DNA from: Blautia sp.
Lineage (GTDB): Bacteria > Bacillota > Clostridia > Lachnospirales > Lachnospiraceae
Assembly (NCBI GenBank): GCA_023663685.1
Contig: JAMPHB010000012.1
Span: forward strand, 1-36,457
Direction: 5' to 3'
Length of the DNA stretch: 36,457 bases
Part shown: in pieces, positions 24,521 to 34,928 of the stretch
How the letters are laid out: every line of letters starts with the position of its first letter
Position numbering within the stretch: position 1 is the first letter of the stretch
The notes under the pieces: generated by a model
What the model was told of the DNA's origin: nothing
The model's database searches: none
What the model saw: the letters and a program-made list of their open reading frames with translations, nothing else
Made by a program: the position numbers and the translations under genes

Positions 24521-25102
24521 ATGAGTTTAGTACCTTATGTCGTGGAGCAGACCAGCAGGGGAGAGCGGAGCTATGACATCTATTCCCGCTTACTGAAGGA
24601 CAGAATTATTTTTCTCGGCGAGGAGGTAAATGAGACGACGGCGAGCCTTGTGGTGGCGCAGCTCCTCTTTTTGGAGTCGGAGGATCCGGGCAAGGATATC
24701 CAGCTGTATATCAATTCGCCGGGCGGTATGGTGACGGCGGGATTTGCAATCTATGACACGATGCAGTATATCAAGTGCGACGTTTCCACAATCTGTATCG
24801 GAATGGCGGCCAGTATGGGCGCGTTTCTTCTGGCGGGAGGCACGAAGGGCAAGCGCCTTGCCCTGCCGAATGCGGAGATTATGATTCATCAGCCCTCCGG
24901 CGGTGCGAAGGGTCAGGCGACGGATATTCAGATTACGGCGGAGAATATCTTAAAGACTAAGAAAAAATTAAATGAGATTTTGGCGGCGAACACCGGAAAG
25001 CCCTATGATGTGATTGCGCTGGATACCGAGCGCGACCACTATATGTCTGCGGAGGAGGCCAGGGACTACGGTTTGATTGACGATGTGATCGCCAGCCGAT
25101 AA
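24521..25102 (+). CDS. clpP: ATP-dependent Clp protease proteolytic subunit
   Basis: This 193-residue serine protease forms the 14-mer barrel fed by ClpX. The catalytic Ser98 lies in [11 protein letters not shown], His123 in MIHQPSGG, and the Asp near residue 172 in [14 protein letters not shown] at 24521 has GGAGG seven bases upstream; an ATG five codons earlier overlaps that site and is rejected. The gene ends 16 bases before clpX. Confidence 0.97.
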   Translation: MSLVPYVVEQTSRGERSYDIYSRLLKDRIIFLGEEVNETTASLVVAQLLFLESEDPGKDIQLYINSPGGMVTAGFAIYDTMQYIKCDVSTICIGMAASMGAFLLAGGTKGKRLALPNAEIMIHQPSGGAKGQATDIQITAENILKTKKKLNEILAANTGKPYDVIALDTERDHYMSAEEARDYGLIDDVIASR

Positions 25103-25118
25103 TTTGGAGAGTAGAGCT

Positions 25119-26405
25119 ATGGCAGGAAAAAATGATGGAAAAATCCGCTGCTCTTTTTGCGGAAAGACGCAGGAGCAGGCGGGCAGACTGATTTCAGGGC
25201 CGAACAATGACGTCTTTATCTGCGATGAGTGTGTGGACATTTGCTCGGAGATTATTGAAGAGGAAGGCGTCGAGGTCGAGAGAAGCCGTCCGGCGCAGGA
25301 GGAGATCAACCTCTTAAAGCCGGAGGAGCTAAAGGGCTTTCTGGACGAGTATGTCATCGGGCAGGAGCAGGCGAAGAAGGTGCTTTCCGTTGCGGTCTAC
25401 AACCATTATAAGAGAGTGCTGGCAGGTTCGGAGATTGATGTGGAGCTGCAGAAGAGCAATATCCTGATGCTCGGTTCCACGGGTTCCGGCAAGACACTTC
25501 TGGCCCAGACGCTGGCAAGAATCTTAAACGTTCCCTTTGCGATTGCAGACGCCACTACTCTGACAGAGGCCGGGTATGTGGGAGAGGACGTGGAGAACAT
25601 TCTTTTAAAGCTGATTCAGGCGGCGGATTATGATGTGGAGAGAGCCCAGCACGGGATTGTCTATATTGATGAGATTGACAAGATTTCCAAGAAGTCGGAG
25701 AATGTGTCCATTACAAGGGATGTATCCGGCGAGGGTGTGCAGCAGGCGCTGCTGAAAATCCTAGAGGGAACAGTCGCTTCCGTGCCGCCGCAGGGAGGGA
25801 GAAAGCATCCGCAGCAGGAGCTGATTCCCATCGACACGACGAACATTCTCTTCATCTGCGGCGGGGCATTTGACGGCCTTGAGAAGATTATCGATGCCCG
25901 CATGGATGCCTCTGCCATCGGCTTTAACGCGGAGGTGCGCTCCAAGTCGGAGATGAATGTGGGGGAGGCGTTTAAGCAGGCGCTGCCGCAGGATTTTGTA
26001 AAGTTCGGCCTGATTCCCGAGTTTATTGGGCGTGTACCGATCACGGTGTCTCTGGATTCCCTTGACAGAGATGCGCTGATCCGCATTTTACAGTACCCGA
26101 AGAATTCTTTAGTCCGCCAGTACACGAAGCTCTTTGAGCTGGACGGCGTGGGGCTTGAGTTTACAGAGGATGCCATCTGTGCGATTGCGGATAAGGCGCT
26201 GGAGAGAAAGACCGGCGCCCGCGGACTCCGGGCGATCATGGAGACCGTGATGCTGGATTTCATGTATCAGATTCCCTCGGACGAGTCGATCAGCAACTGT
26301 GTGATTGACCGGGCGCTGGTAGAGGAAAAGCTGGCCGTCGGGGAGAAGAAGAATGCGAAGGTGGAGCAGATCGGCGCGGGAAAGCAGGAAGGGCTCGCGT
26401 CATAG
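25119..26405 (+). CDS. clpX: ATP-dependent Clp protease ATP-binding subunit ClpX
   Basis: This 428-residue AAA+ unfoldase has an N-terminal zinc domain with Cys11, Cys14, Cys35 and Cys38. Walker A is GSTGSGKT, Walker [11 protein letters not shown], and the sensor/arginine region FIGRVPI; the ClpP-docking loop has IGF (ASAIGFNAE). All key elements are intact. ATG at 25119 follows GGAGAG; a TTG at 25104 is rejected. Confidence 0.97.
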   Translation: MAGKNDGKIRCSFCGKTQEQAGRLISGPNNDVFICDECVDICSEIIEEEGVEVERSRPAQEEINLLKPEELKGFLDEYVIGQEQAKKVLSVAVYNHYKRVLAGSEIDVELQKSNILMLGSTGSGKTLLAQTLARILNVPFAIADATTLTEAGYVGEDVENILLKLIQAADYDVERAQHGIVYIDEIDKISKKSENVSITRDVSGEGVQQALLKILEGTVASVPPQGGRKHPQQELIPIDTTNILFICGGAFDGLEKIIDARMDASAIGFNAEVRSKSEMNVGEAFKQALPQDFVKFGLIPEFIGRVPITVSLDSLDRDALIRILQYPKNSLVRQYTKLFELDGVGLEFTEDAICAIADKALERKTGARGLRAIMETVMLDFMYQIPSDESISNCVIDRALVEEKLAVGEKKNAKVEQIGAGKQEGLAS

Positions 26406-26427
26406 AATACGAATATAGGAATTGGGT

Positions 26428-28743
26428 ATGAAGGATACAGCAATGACGATACCTGCTGTGGTATTGCGCGGGATGACGATTTTGCCCGGCATGATTGCCC
26501 ATTTTGATATTAGCCGGAATCGTTCCATGCGTGCGGTGGAGGCGGCAATGGTGGCCGACCAGCGCGTGTTTCTGGTGACTCAGAGAGACATTGAGCAGGA
26601 GAGTCCGGGCATCGAGGGCTTGTACCGGGTAGGCATCGTGGCAGACGTCAAGCAGGTAATTAAACTACAAAATGATATTGTGCGCATTCTTGTGGAGGGC
26701 ACGCACAGGGCGGAAGCATACGGCTACACGGACAGAGAGGAATATGTGGAGGCGCAGGTGGTCTGTTTTGGCGCGCCGGACGAGGGCGAGCTGCCCCAGC
26801 AGGCGGAGCGCGCCATGGTCATGTCCGTGCAGGAGACCTTTGTAAAGTATGCAAGAATCCACGGGAAAATCGGGCAGGATGTGCTACAGCAGGTGGGACG
26901 GACATGGAATCTGTCAAAGCTTTTGGATTATGTGGGGAACAATCTGCCGGTGCGCTACAGCGTAAAGCAGAAAATCTTAGAGGCGGTCTCTCTGACCCAG
27001 CGCTATGAAGTGCTGCTGGGAATGCTTTTGCAGGAGATCGAGGTGCTGGCAATCAAAAGTGATTTCCAGAACAAGGTGCAGGAGAGGGTAGAGCGCCACC
27101 AGAAGGAATATGTGCTCAGAGAGCAGATGTCCCTGATCAAGGAAGAACTGGGCGAGACGAATACGGACTCCGATGCGGAGAATTATGAGAAGCAGCTTGC
27201 GGCTCTGGACTGTCCCGATGAGGTGCGCGAGAAGATTAAAAAAGAGATTACCCGTTTTAAGGGTATCAGTGCCAACTCCTCGGAGAGCACCGTGAGCCGG
27301 GGATACATTGAGACGCTCCTGGAGCTGCCATGGAACAGGGCATCGGAGGACAACCGGGATCTGACCCATGCAGAGCATGTTCTGGATCAGGATCACTACG
27401 GGCTGGAAAAGGTAAAGGAGCGCATGATAGAATTTCTTGCGGTGCGGAACCTGACCAGTAAGGGAGAGAGCCCGATCATCTGTCTTGTGGGGCCTCCGGG
27501 AACCGGAAAGACCAGTATTGCAAGGTCTATTGCCCGCGCACTGAACAAAAAATATGTCCGGGTAAGCCTTGGCGGCGTGCGGGACGAGGCGGAGATCCGT
27601 GGGCACAGGAGAACCTATGTCGGAGCTATGCCGGGACGAATCGTGGCGGGGCTTCGCACGGTAGGGGTTAAAAATCCGCTGATGCTTTTAGATGAGATCG
27701 ACAAGGTTTCCAGCGATTATAAGGGAGATACCTCCGCGGCGCTTCTCGAGGTGCTGGACGGCGAACAGAACAGCCGGTTTCGGGATCACTATGTGGAGCT
27801 GCCGGTGGATTTGTCGGAGGTGCTCTTCATCGCGACGGCCAATTCGGTGCAGGACATTCCCCGGCCGCTTTTAGACCGCATGGAGCTGATCGAGGTCAGC
27901 AGCTATACGGAAAATGAGAAGTTCCATATTGCCAAGGAGCATCTCATGGAAAAGCAGCTCACGAAGAACGGGATTCAGCCAGCCCAGCTCAAGATCAGCG
28001 ACAAGGCGATGCAGGATATTATCCACTTCTATACGAGGGAGGCGGGCGTCCGGGATCTGGAGCGCAAGCTCGGTGAGGTCTGCCGCAAGGCGGCAAAGCG
28101 CATCTATCAGGGAGAGGCGGAGAAGCTCAGGGTTTCCAAGAGCAATCTGGAGGACTATCTTGGAAAGAAAAAGTACCGGCAGGACAAGAAGAACCAGAAA
28201 GATGAGGTGGGCATTGTCCGTGGGCTGGCGTGGACGAGCGTGGGCGGCGTGACCTTAGAGATTGAGGTCAATGTGATGCCGGGCAAGGGGGAGCTGGTGC
28301 TCACCGGAAAGCTCGGGGACGTGATGAAGGAGTCCGCCCGGGCAGGCATCAGCTATATCCGCTCCATCAGCGCAGATTACGGGATTGACGCGGATTACTT
28401 TAAGGAGCATGATATACACATTCATATCCCGGAGGGAGCGGTGCCAAAGGACGGTCCCTCTGCCGGCATTACCATGGCGCTCGCCATGCTGTCAGCGGTG
28501 ACGGGCAGGCCGGTGCGGGCGGATATCGCCATGACCGGGGAGATTACGCTGCGGGGGCGTGTGCTTCCCATCGGCGGTCTCAAGGAGAAGCTTCTGGCGG
28601 CGAAGAATGCCGGGATACGGACGGTCTGTGTGCCGAAGGAAAATGAGAAGGATTTAAGCGAGATCTCAGAGGAGATCACGGAGGGAATGGAGATTCTCTT
28701 TGTGGAACATATGAATCAGGTAATCAAGGCAGCTTTGGCGTAA
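26428..28743 (+). CDS. lon: ATP-dependent protease Lon
   Basis: This 771-residue cytosolic protease has all three LonA parts: the N-terminal substrate domain (to about 200) with a helical linker, the AAA+ domain (Walker A GPPGTGKT near 355), and the protease domain with the Ser678/Lys721 dyad (KDGPSAG and GGLKEKLL). ATG at 26428 is preferred to a TTG two codons earlier, which sits too close to AGGA. It follows clpX by 22 bases. Confidence 0.97.
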   Translation: MKDTAMTIPAVVLRGMTILPGMIAHFDISRNRSMRAVEAAMVADQRVFLVTQRDIEQESPGIEGLYRVGIVADVKQVIKLQNDIVRILVEGTHRAEAYGYTDREEYVEAQVVCFGAPDEGELPQQAERAMVMSVQETFVKYARIHGKIGQDVLQQVGRTWNLSKLLDYVGNNLPVRYSVKQKILEAVSLTQRYEVLLGMLLQEIEVLAIKSDFQNKVQERVERHQKEYVLREQMSLIKEELGETNTDSDAENYEKQLAALDCPDEVREKIKKEITRFKGISANSSESTVSRGYIETLLELPWNRASEDNRDLTHAEHVLDQDHYGLEKVKERMIEFLAVRNLTSKGESPIICLVGPPGTGKTSIARSIARALNKKYVRVSLGGVRDEAEIRGHRRTYVGAMPGRIVAGLRTVGVKNPLMLLDEIDKVSSDYKGDTSAALLEVLDGEQNSRFRDHYVELPVDLSEVLFIATANSVQDIPRPLLDRMELIEVSSYTENEKFHIAKEHLMEKQLTKNGIQPAQLKISDKAMQDIIHFYTREAGVRDLERKLGEVCRKAAKRIYQGEAEKLRVSKSNLEDYLGKKKYRQDKKNQKDEVGIVRGLAWTSVGGVTLEIEVNVMPGKGELVLTGKLGDVMKESARAGISYIRSISADYGIDADYFKEHDIHIHIPEGAVPKDGPSAGITMALAMLSAVTGRPVRADIAMTGEITLRGRVLPIGGLKEKLLAAKNAGIRTVCVPKENEKDLSEISEEITEGMEILFVEHMNQVIKAALA

Positions 28744-28747
28744 GATG

Positions 28748-28766
28748 GCCCGCACAATGTGCGGGC
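28748..28766 (+). other. Hairpin between lon and engB
   Basis: GCCCGCAC-AAT-GTGCGGGC, an 8-bp GC-rich stem four bases past the lon stop. The following TATTAT is a poor T tract, so it may only weaken or protect the transcript. Confidence 0.6.
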
Positions 28767-28794
28767 TATTATCATAAGGAGGGAACGCAGGCAT

Positions 28795-29532
28795 ATGGTA
28801 ATAAAAGAGGTAAATTTAGAGACAGTATGCGGGATCACCAGCACCATCCCGGACAATCCATACAACGAGGTGGCGTTTGCGGGCAAGTCCAATGTGGGAA
28901 AATCCTCGCTCATCAACGCGCTGATGAACAGGAAGGCGCTGGCGCGCACTTCCTCCCAGCCGGGAAAGACCCAGACCATCAATTTTTACAACGTCAACGA
29001 CGCGGTGTATCTGGTGGATCTGCCGGGCTACGGTTACGCCAGCGCCAGTGTGGAGATTAAGGCGAAGTGGGGGCGTATGATAGAAAACTATCTGCACAGC
29101 TCAAAAAAGCTCCGGGCGGTTTTTCTGCTCATGGATATCCGGCATGAGCCCTCGGAAAATGACCAGCTCATGTATAATTGGATGCTCAGCAACGGTTTTG
29201 CGCCGATCATTATTGCGACCAAGGCCGACAAGCTCAAGCGCAGCCAGCTGGCAGGGCATGTGCAGCTGATACGGGAGACGCTTTCAATGGGCAGCGAGGG
29301 GGTACTGATTCCTTTTTCCGCGGAGACGAAGCAGGGGAGAGAGGAAATCTGGCGGCAGATTGAGTCTCTGGCAGAGCTGCCGGAGTCTGTGCAGACAGAG
29401 GAAACTGTTAGTGAAAATAAGCCGGAGGCGGGAGGGGAGCGCAAGCCCCGCTGGAAAAAGACCGGCCGTCCGGTGGCGAAAAAGACCAGAAAAAAGAAAG
29501 AAAAGAAGAAGGATAAGGCGAAGAAAAAATAG
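28795..29532 (+). CDS. engB: Ribosome-assembly GTPase EngB (YsxC/YihA) with basic tail
   Basis: This GTPase is needed for late large-subunit assembly. G1 GKSNVGKSS, G2 TSSQPGKT, G3 DLPGYGYA, G4 TKADK and G5 SAET are all present within the first 200 residues. The 245-residue protein carries about 45 extra residues, ending in a run of Lys and Arg (KKTRKKKEKKKDKAKKK) that could bind rRNA. The start at 28795 follows AAGGAGGG at a rather long 11 bases; a GTG upstream would contain that site. Confidence 0.95.
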   Translation: MVIKEVNLETVCGITSTIPDNPYNEVAFAGKSNVGKSSLINALMNRKALARTSSQPGKTQTINFYNVNDAVYLVDLPGYGYASASVEIKAKWGRMIENYLHSSKKLRAVFLLMDIRHEPSENDQLMYNWMLSNGFAPIIIATKADKLKRSQLAGHVQLIRETLSMGSEGVLIPFSAETKQGREEIWRQIESLAELPESVQTEETVSENKPEAGGERKPRWKKTGRPVAKKTRKKKEKKKDKAKKK

Positions 29533-29553
29533 AGTGGAAAGCAGGGAATCAGT

Positions 29554-30462
29554 ATGAGGAATAAATATATATTTACCGTAGTTATGCTCTGTGGGATTCT
29601 GGCACTGGGAATGGGACTTACGGCGCTCTATGTGAGACATGGCGGCGGGGAGGCGCAGCAGGAGCGGGAGTTTACGATCGTGACCTCCTTTTATCCCATG
29701 TATATTGCGGCCTGTAACGTGGCGGGAGAGCTTCCCGGGGTTACACTTAAAAACCTGAGTGAGCCGCAGACCGGGTGCCTGCATGATTTCCAACTTACGC
29801 CGGAGGATATGAAGCTGCTCGGCACGGCGGATGTGTTTATCGTCAACGGGGGCGGTATCGAGTCCTTTATGGAGGAGGTGGCCGCCGCTTACCCGGATCT
29901 TGCGGTTATAGAGGCGGGGGAATATCTGGAGCTTCTTTCTGACGGAGATGAGACAAACGCCCACGCGTGGATGAGCCCTGCGAGATACCGGGAGATGGTG
30001 CAGACGATCGCCTTAGAGCTTGGGGAGGCGGATGCTGTCAACCGGGAGAGCTACCGGAAAAATGCGGCTGTCTATGATGAAAAGCTCGCTCTTCTTGAAA
30101 AACGCCAGCGCGCGCTGGCAGCCGCCGCAGGCGGCCGGAGGGTCATTCTTTTTCACGAGGCATTTGACTATGTAGCGGAGGACTATGGAATGCAGGTATG
30201 CTTTGTCATGGATCTGGACGAGGAGAGGCAGGTCAGCGCGGGAGAGGTGGAGGCAGCAGTCTCCGCCGTCCGGGCGGATGGCGCGACGCTGATTCTCGCG
30301 GAGGAGCTTTACGGCAAATCCATGGCGGAGACTCTGCAGAAGGAGGTGGAGGCAGAGGTCTGCTATCTTGATCCGCTGAACCGGGGAGATTACGATCCCG
30401 ACAGCTATCTTCTTGGAATGGAGAAAAACATTGAGCTGCTGGAGCGCTGTCTTTTGCAGTAG
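29554..30462 (+). CDS. znuA: Zinc/manganese ABC transporter substrate-binding protein (ZnuA/AdcA type)
   Basis: This 302-residue extracellular metal-binding protein belongs to cluster A-I. The metal ligands expected in the fold are visible: His77 (GCLHDFQLTP), His137 (NAHAWMSP), His201 (LFHEAFDY) and an acid near 273-279 (DPLNRGD). There is no His-rich loop. The N-terminus is hydrophobic (residues 5-27), but no proper lipobox is seen, so it may be held by an uncleaved anchor, unlike most Gram-positive relatives. Zinc is more likely than manganese but not proven. First gene of znuACB, 21 bases after engB. Confidence 0.88.
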   Translation: MRNKYIFTVVMLCGILALGMGLTALYVRHGGGEAQQEREFTIVTSFYPMYIAACNVAGELPGVTLKNLSEPQTGCLHDFQLTPEDMKLLGTADVFIVNGGGIESFMEEVAAAYPDLAVIEAGEYLELLSDGDETNAHAWMSPARYREMVQTIALELGEADAVNRESYRKNAAVYDEKLALLEKRQRALAAAAGGRRVILFHEAFDYVAEDYGMQVCFVMDLDEERQVSAGEVEAAVSAVRADGATLILAEELYGKSMAETLQKEVEAEVCYLDPLNRGDYDPDSYLLGMEKNIELLERCLLQ

Positions 30463-30473
30463 AAAGGAATTAC

Positions 30474-31238
30474 ATGCGTAAAATCATTACCCCCTGCGGG
30501 TTTCATTGCATTAAGGTAAATCATCTGGGCGTGACTTTTGGCGAGCAGACCGTGCTCACCGATGTGAATCTGCACATTCATTGCGGCTCACTGAACGCTG
30601 TTATTGGAAAAAACGGCGCCGGAAAGTCCACGCTGGTGCGCGCCATGCTGGGGGATATCCCTCACACCGGGGACATTGAATTTAAAGACACGAAGGATGG
30701 GCGGATGCAGCGGCTGAAAATCGGTTATGTGCCCCAGTCGGTGAATATCGAGAAAAATACCCCGATCAGCGTGTACGATCTGCTGGCCAGCTATGTGTCC
30801 CGGTATCCGGTCTTTCTGCCGAAAAGCAGGAGCGTGCATGAAAAAATCCGGCAGGCCCTGCGGGTGTTTGAGGTGGAGGAGCTCATTGACCGTCAGGTGT
30901 GCAAGCTCTCCGGCGGGCAGCTGCAGAGGGTGCTCCTTGCCCTCGCCGTCATGGACGATCCGAAGCTTTTGCTTTTAGATGAGCCGGTGTCGGGTATCGA
31001 CCAGAATGGAATGGAGCTCTTTTTTAAGACGATGGATTATCTGAAAAAGCACTATGACCTGGCAATTATTTTAATCTCCCATGATCTGGATTATGTGAAG
31101 AGATATGCGGATCATGTGGTGCTTTTAGATCAGACGGTGCTCAGGCAGGGGACGGTGCGGGAGGTCTACACAAGCCCTGAGTTTGCCCGTGTATTTGGCG
31201 TCGGAAAAGAGGAGCACTGGGTAAAGGAGGAGGAGTAA
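30474..31238 (+). CDS. znuC: Metal ABC transporter ATPase (ZnuC type)
   Basis: This 254-residue ATPase energises the zinc/manganese importer. Walker A is GKNGAGKST, signature LSGGQLQR, Walker B LLLLDEPVSGID and the switch His is in LISHDLDY. The N-terminus carries CGFHC (residues 8-12) before the first strand, an unusual possible metal ligand set. AAAGGA precedes the start. Its stop overlaps the permease start by one base (TAATG). Confidence 0.93.
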   Translation: MRKIITPCGFHCIKVNHLGVTFGEQTVLTDVNLHIHCGSLNAVIGKNGAGKSTLVRAMLGDIPHTGDIEFKDTKDGRMQRLKIGYVPQSVNIEKNTPISVYDLLASYVSRYPVFLPKSRSVHEKIRQALRVFEVEELIDRQVCKLSGGQLQRVLLALAVMDDPKLLLLDEPVSGIDQNGMELFFKTMDYLKKHYDLAIILISHDLDYVKRYADHVVLLDQTVLRQGTVREVYTSPEFARVFGVGKEEHWVKEEE

Positions 31239-32050
31239 TGGACTGGACTTCCTGGCTGGATTACGGCTTTATGAGAAGCGCGCTCATCGCCATTTGTATT
31301 ATCACGCCGCTTTTCGGGCTGATGGGGACGATGATCGTCAATAAAAAGATGGCGTATTTTTCGGATGCGCTGGGGCACTCTGCGCTGACGGGAATCGCGG
31401 TGGGGCTTGTCTGCGGCCTGCAGGATACGAGTCTGTCCATGGTACTTTTTGCCGCGGCCTTTGCACTTCTTTTGAACTGGATTGAGAGCAGGAGCACGGC
31501 ATCCACCGACACGATCATTTCTGTCTTTTCCTCCTGCTCCGTGGCAGTCGGACTGGCGATTCTCTCGAAGGGCGGCAATTTCAGCAAATATAGCAGCATT
31601 CTTGTGGGCGATGTGCTGAGCATCACAGACCGGGAGATTCTGTACCTGGCTGTCGTATTTGCGGTGACGGTCGTGTTCTGGCTGTTTGGCATAAACTGGC
31701 TGGTCGCAGTCTGCCTGCACCGGACGCTGGCGGCGAGCAAGAGAATTCCGGTGCGCCTCATGGACAATATATTTGCCGTGCTGACGGCGCTCATCGTCAC
31801 GCTTTCTATCAAGTGGGTGGGAATTTTAATCATCAATGCGCTGCTCATTCTGCCTGCGGCGGCAAGCCGGAACATCTCGGAGAATATGCGGGAATACCAT
31901 TTGTTCTCCCTGATTTTTTCCATGTTTTCGGGCGTGCTGGGGCTTGTCTTAAGCTTCTACACCAATGTGGCCACAGGGCCGATGATTGTGATCATCGCAT
32001 CGATCATTTATTTCCTGACCTATTTTTGGGGAAAGAGGAGCCGGGAGTGA
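31238..32050 (+). CDS. znuB: Metal ABC transporter permease (ZnuB type)
   Basis: This 270-residue membrane protein has about eight hydrophobic helices. It starts within the TAATG overlap with znuC, so it is probably translationally coupled. Family marks include FFSDALGHSALTGIA-like YFSDALGHSALTGIAVG near residue 45 and the central INALLILPAAASRNIS. No terminator is visible between this stop and the ispE promoter. Confidence 0.92.
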   Translation: MDWTSWLDYGFMRSALIAICIITPLFGLMGTMIVNKKMAYFSDALGHSALTGIAVGLVCGLQDTSLSMVLFAAAFALLLNWIESRSTASTDTIISVFSSCSVAVGLAILSKGGNFSKYSSILVGDVLSITDREILYLAVVFAVTVVFWLFGINWLVAVCLHRTLAASKRIPVRLMDNIFAVLTALIVTLSIKWVGILIINALLILPAAASRNISENMREYHLFSLIFSMFSGVLGLVLSFYTNVATGPMIVIIASIIYFLTYFWGKRSRE

Positions 32051-32064
32051 GGTCTCTCTTTTGG

Positions 32065-32093
32065 TTGACCCATTGTACAAAAAGTGATACAAT
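32065..32093 (+). promoter_or_regulatory. Promoter of ispE
   Basis: TTGACC (32065-32070), a 17-bp spacer and TACAAT (32088-32093), 40 bases before the start codon. Confidence 0.82.
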
Positions 32094-32132
32094 ATTTTGT
32101 ATACTGGATACAGAATGGAAAATCGGGGGAAT

Positions 32133-33008
32133 ATGAAGGAGATTACATTAAAGGCGCTGGCGAAGATAAATTTGGGGCTGGATGTGGTGAGACGGCGGCC
32201 GGACGGCTATCACGAGGTGCGGATGGTCATGCAGACGATCCATCTGTATGACCGGCTGGAAATCAAAAGGACGAGGGAGCCGGGGATTCGGATTACTACG
32301 AATCTGCCCTTTTTACCGGTGAATGAGAATAATCTGGTCTACAAGGCGGCGGAGCTTTTGATGAAGGAATACCAGCTCAAAGAGGGTGTGGAGGTGAAAC
32401 TGACCAAGCGGATTCCCGTTGCCGCAGGCATGGCAGGCGGGAGCACGGACGGGGCGGCAATGCTCTACGGAATGAACCGCCTCTTTGATCTGCGGCTCGG
32501 GAGAAGAGATTTGATGAAGCGCGGCGTGAAGCTGGGCGCGGACGTTCCCTACTGTCTGATGCGGGGCACGGCACTGGCGGCCGGGATCGGGGAGAAGCTG
32601 ACCCCGCTTTCGCCGATGATCAAGTGCCCGGTGCTGATAGCAAAGCCGCCCGTCTCTGTGTCCACAAAGACGGTTTATCAGAATCTGAAGCTGGACGAAA
32701 GCCTGCGGCACCCGGATATTAACGCGCTGATTGCAGATATTAAGAAAAAGGATTTTGCCGGGGTCTGCGCCCATATGGGCAATGTGCTGGAGTCGGTGAC
32801 GATTCCGGACTATCCGGTGATCGCGGACATAAAGGAGAAAATGCTGGACGCGGGAGCTGCGGCTGCGATGATGAGCGGGAGCGGCCCCACCGTGTTCGGG
32901 CTGTTTGAGAACGAGGAAAAGGCACTTTTGGCGCGGGAGGAGATGCGCTCGTCGGGGCTTGCCCGGCAGGTCTATCTCACGACAATCTACAACAATCGGC
33001 GGGAGTGA
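32133..33008 (+). CDS. ispE: 4-diphosphocytidyl-2-C-methyl-D-erythritol kinase
   Basis: This 291-residue GHMP kinase carries out the ATP-dependent step of the MEP isoprenoid pathway. AKINLGLDVVRRRPDGYHE at the N-terminus is the IspE signature, PVAAGMAGGSTDGAA the ATP loop, and MMSGSGPTVFGLF the third GHMP motif. ATG at 32133 follows GGGGG by four bases; an earlier in-frame ATG at 32097 lies about where transcription should begin. The next gene follows 11 bases on. Confidence 0.95.
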   Translation: MKEITLKALAKINLGLDVVRRRPDGYHEVRMVMQTIHLYDRLEIKRTREPGIRITTNLPFLPVNENNLVYKAAELLMKEYQLKEGVEVKLTKRIPVAAGMAGGSTDGAAMLYGMNRLFDLRLGRRDLMKRGVKLGADVPYCLMRGTALAAGIGEKLTPLSPMIKCPVLIAKPPVSVSTKTVYQNLKLDESLRHPDINALIADIKKKDFAGVCAHMGNVLESVTIPDYPVIADIKEKMLDAGAAAAMMSGSGPTVFGLFENEEKALLAREEMRSSGLARQVYLTTIYNNRRE

Positions 33009-33019
33009 GAGGTGAAGCT

Positions 33020-33694
33020 ATGACGGATAATTTAACGTTGCATATGGATGCGTATCTGCCGCTTCGGGATGTGGTGTTTCATACCCTGCGGGAAGCCATT
33101 CTCCGGGGCGATTTGAAGCCAGGGGAGCGTTTGATGGAGCTGCAGCTCGCATCAAAGCTCGGCGTCAGCCGCACGCCGATCCGGGAGGCCATCCGGATGC
33201 TGGAGCAGGAGGGACTTGCAGTCACCATGCCGAGACGTGGCGCCGAGGTGGCGAAAATGACCTTAAAGGACATGGAGGACGTGCTGGAGATTCGGGAGGT
33301 GCTGGACGAGCTGGCAGTGAAGAGCGCCTGCGCCCGCATCACCGCAGAGCAGCTGCAGAGGCTGTCGGTGGTCAACCAGCAGTTTGAGTCCAGCACAGGG
33401 ACGGGCGATGTGAAGATGATCGCGGAGGCGGACGAGACCTTTCACGATGTCATTTACGAGGCTACGGGCAATCCCAAGCTGGTAGCGATGCTCAACAATC
33501 TGAGAGAGCAGATGTACCGCTACCGGATTGAGTATGTCAAGGATCCCAAAAATTATCCCGTGCTGATCCGTGAGCATGAGGCGATTCTGCAGGGGCTTAA
33601 GGACCGGGACGTGGAGCAGTCGGTCTCGGCCATGCAGGAGCATGTGACGAATCAGGCACTGGCTGTAAAGCAGATTATTCAGGAGCAGGAATAG
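33020..33694 (+). CDS. GntR-family transcriptional regulator, FCD (FadR-like) type
   Basis: This 224-residue regulator has an N-terminal winged helix (REAILRGDLKPGERLMELQL, then LGVSRTPIREAIRMLEQEGL) and a helical FCD effector domain (from about residue 85). The FCD metal ligands usually include an Asp and three His; candidates are in ADETFHDVIY and REHEAILQGL. ATG at 33020 follows GAGGTGA; a GTG at 33005 overlaps that site. It shares a transcript with ispE. Its stop lies one base from the convergent pncB stop. Ligand unknown. Confidence 0.92.
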   Translation: MTDNLTLHMDAYLPLRDVVFHTLREAILRGDLKPGERLMELQLASKLGVSRTPIREAIRMLEQEGLAVTMPRRGAEVAKMTLKDMEDVLEIREVLDELAVKSACARITAEQLQRLSVVNQQFESSTGTGDVKMIAEADETFHDVIYEATGNPKLVAMLNNLREQMYRYRIEYVKDPKNYPVLIREHEAILQGLKDRDVEQSVSAMQEHVTNQALAVKQIIQEQE

Positions 33695-33695
33695 G

Positions 33696-34913
33696 CTATT
33701 TTCTCTCGTTTTGCAGCCGCCAGTGAATACAGCGGGTCAGGTAATCGACGTAGGCGGCGTTTTTGCACATACCCTTGCCGGAGGTGTCGGAGAGCTTCGC
33801 CACGTCCATGCCGTTGCAGGCAGTCGTTTTCATAACGATGTTTAGGGCGGGCGCGTTTGTGTCGTTGGAGAGGTAGGTTCCGATGCCAAAGGCGACTTTT
33901 GTGCGCCCCTTAAAATGCTGATACAGTTTTGCCGCCCGCGCAAAATCCAGACTGTCGGAAAACAGCAGGGTCTTGTTCTTCGGGTCAAGGCCAAGGCTCT
34001 CATAGTGGGCAAGCATCCGCTCTCCCCACTGGAAGGGATCCCCGCTGTCGTGGCGCACGCCGGAGAACAGATGGGCGTAGGTGAGCTGGAAATCCTTTAG
34101 AAAGCATTCGGTGGTAATGGTATCGGTCAGTGCGATGCCGTTTAAAATACCGTACTCCTTCACCCATGCATCGAGCGCGTACCAGTTGGAGTAGGCGGGA
34201 TTGTGCTTGTGATTGCCCTGCCCGACGCACATGATCCACTCGTGGGCCATAGTACCCGCCGGCGTTACCCCGTATTTTTTTGCGAGGTAGACATTGGAGG
34301 TGCCGATGCAGTGTGAGTCCTTATATTTATCATTGTTTTCACAGAGAAGCCGCACGGAAAGCTCCTGCGCTGCCGCGGAGAGCCGCCGCCGCAGGCCGAA
34401 TTCGCTGAAGCTGCCGATGCAGTAGGTTCCGTCTATGAGACCGCCGACCTTGTCGTTCAGGCGCTTTTCAAAGGAAGCGAGCAGCTGGTCATAATCGTCC
34501 CCCATACCAAAATACACCTCGTTCACAATGGCTAAAGTGGGAATCTCGTACATAGAGGTATTGAGCCAGGAGCCGCGGGTCTCGATGGAGAGGCCGCATT
34601 CGGCGTCGGTGCTGATGGCAAAGTCCTCGTAGCGCGGCTGCCAGAGTCTTAAAAAGTCTACATAGGTTCCCTTAATCCACTGAATATTCTCCAGGTAATC
34701 AAGCTCCTCTTCGGTAAAACGCAGGTCACAGTAAGCCCGGATCTGCGCGCGGATTTCCTCCACCATTGCGGGAGTAAAGTATGTCTTTTCGTTGCGGCAC
34801 TTAAAAGTCCATGTGGTCTTATAGTCGGAGAACTGGTGGAAAATGCATTGTCCCATGGAAAATTTATAAAGGTCGTTCTCCAGTAAGCTGCTGATAATTG
34901 GCTGTAATCTCAT
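33696..34913 (-). CDS. pncB: Nicotinate phosphoribosyltransferase
   Basis: This 405-residue enzyme joins nicotinate to PRPP to form nicotinate mononucleotide, the entry step of NAD salvage. The N-terminus LLENDLYKFSMGQCIFHQF is the family signature. Further marks are GTSNVYLAKKYGVTPAGTMA (with the catalytic-loop His in AHEW) and GVRHDSGDPFQWGE near the substrate site. AGGAGA lies eight bases upstream. It is the last gene of nrtR-pncA-pncB and takes the nicotinate made by PncA. Confidence 0.95.
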   Translation of the reverse strand: MRLQPIISSLLENDLYKFSMGQCIFHQFSDYKTTWTFKCRNEKTYFTPAMVEEIRAQIRAYCDLRFTEEELDYLENIQWIKGTYVDFLRLWQPRYEDFAISTDAECGLSIETRGSWLNTSMYEIPTLAIVNEVYFGMGDDYDQLLASFEKRLNDKVGGLIDGTYCIGSFSEFGLRRRLSAAAQELSVRLLCENNDKYKDSHCIGTSNVYLAKKYGVTPAGTMAHEWIMCVGQGNHKHNPAYSNWYALDAWVKEYGILNGIALTDTITTECFLKDFQLTYAHLFSGVRHDSGDPFQWGERMLAHYESLGLDPKNKTLLFSDSLDFARAAKLYQHFKGRTKVAFGIGTYLSNDTNAPALNIVMKTTACNGMDVAKLSDTSGKGMCKNAAYVDYLTRCIHWRLQNERK

Positions 34914-34928
34914 AATGGTTTTCTCCTG

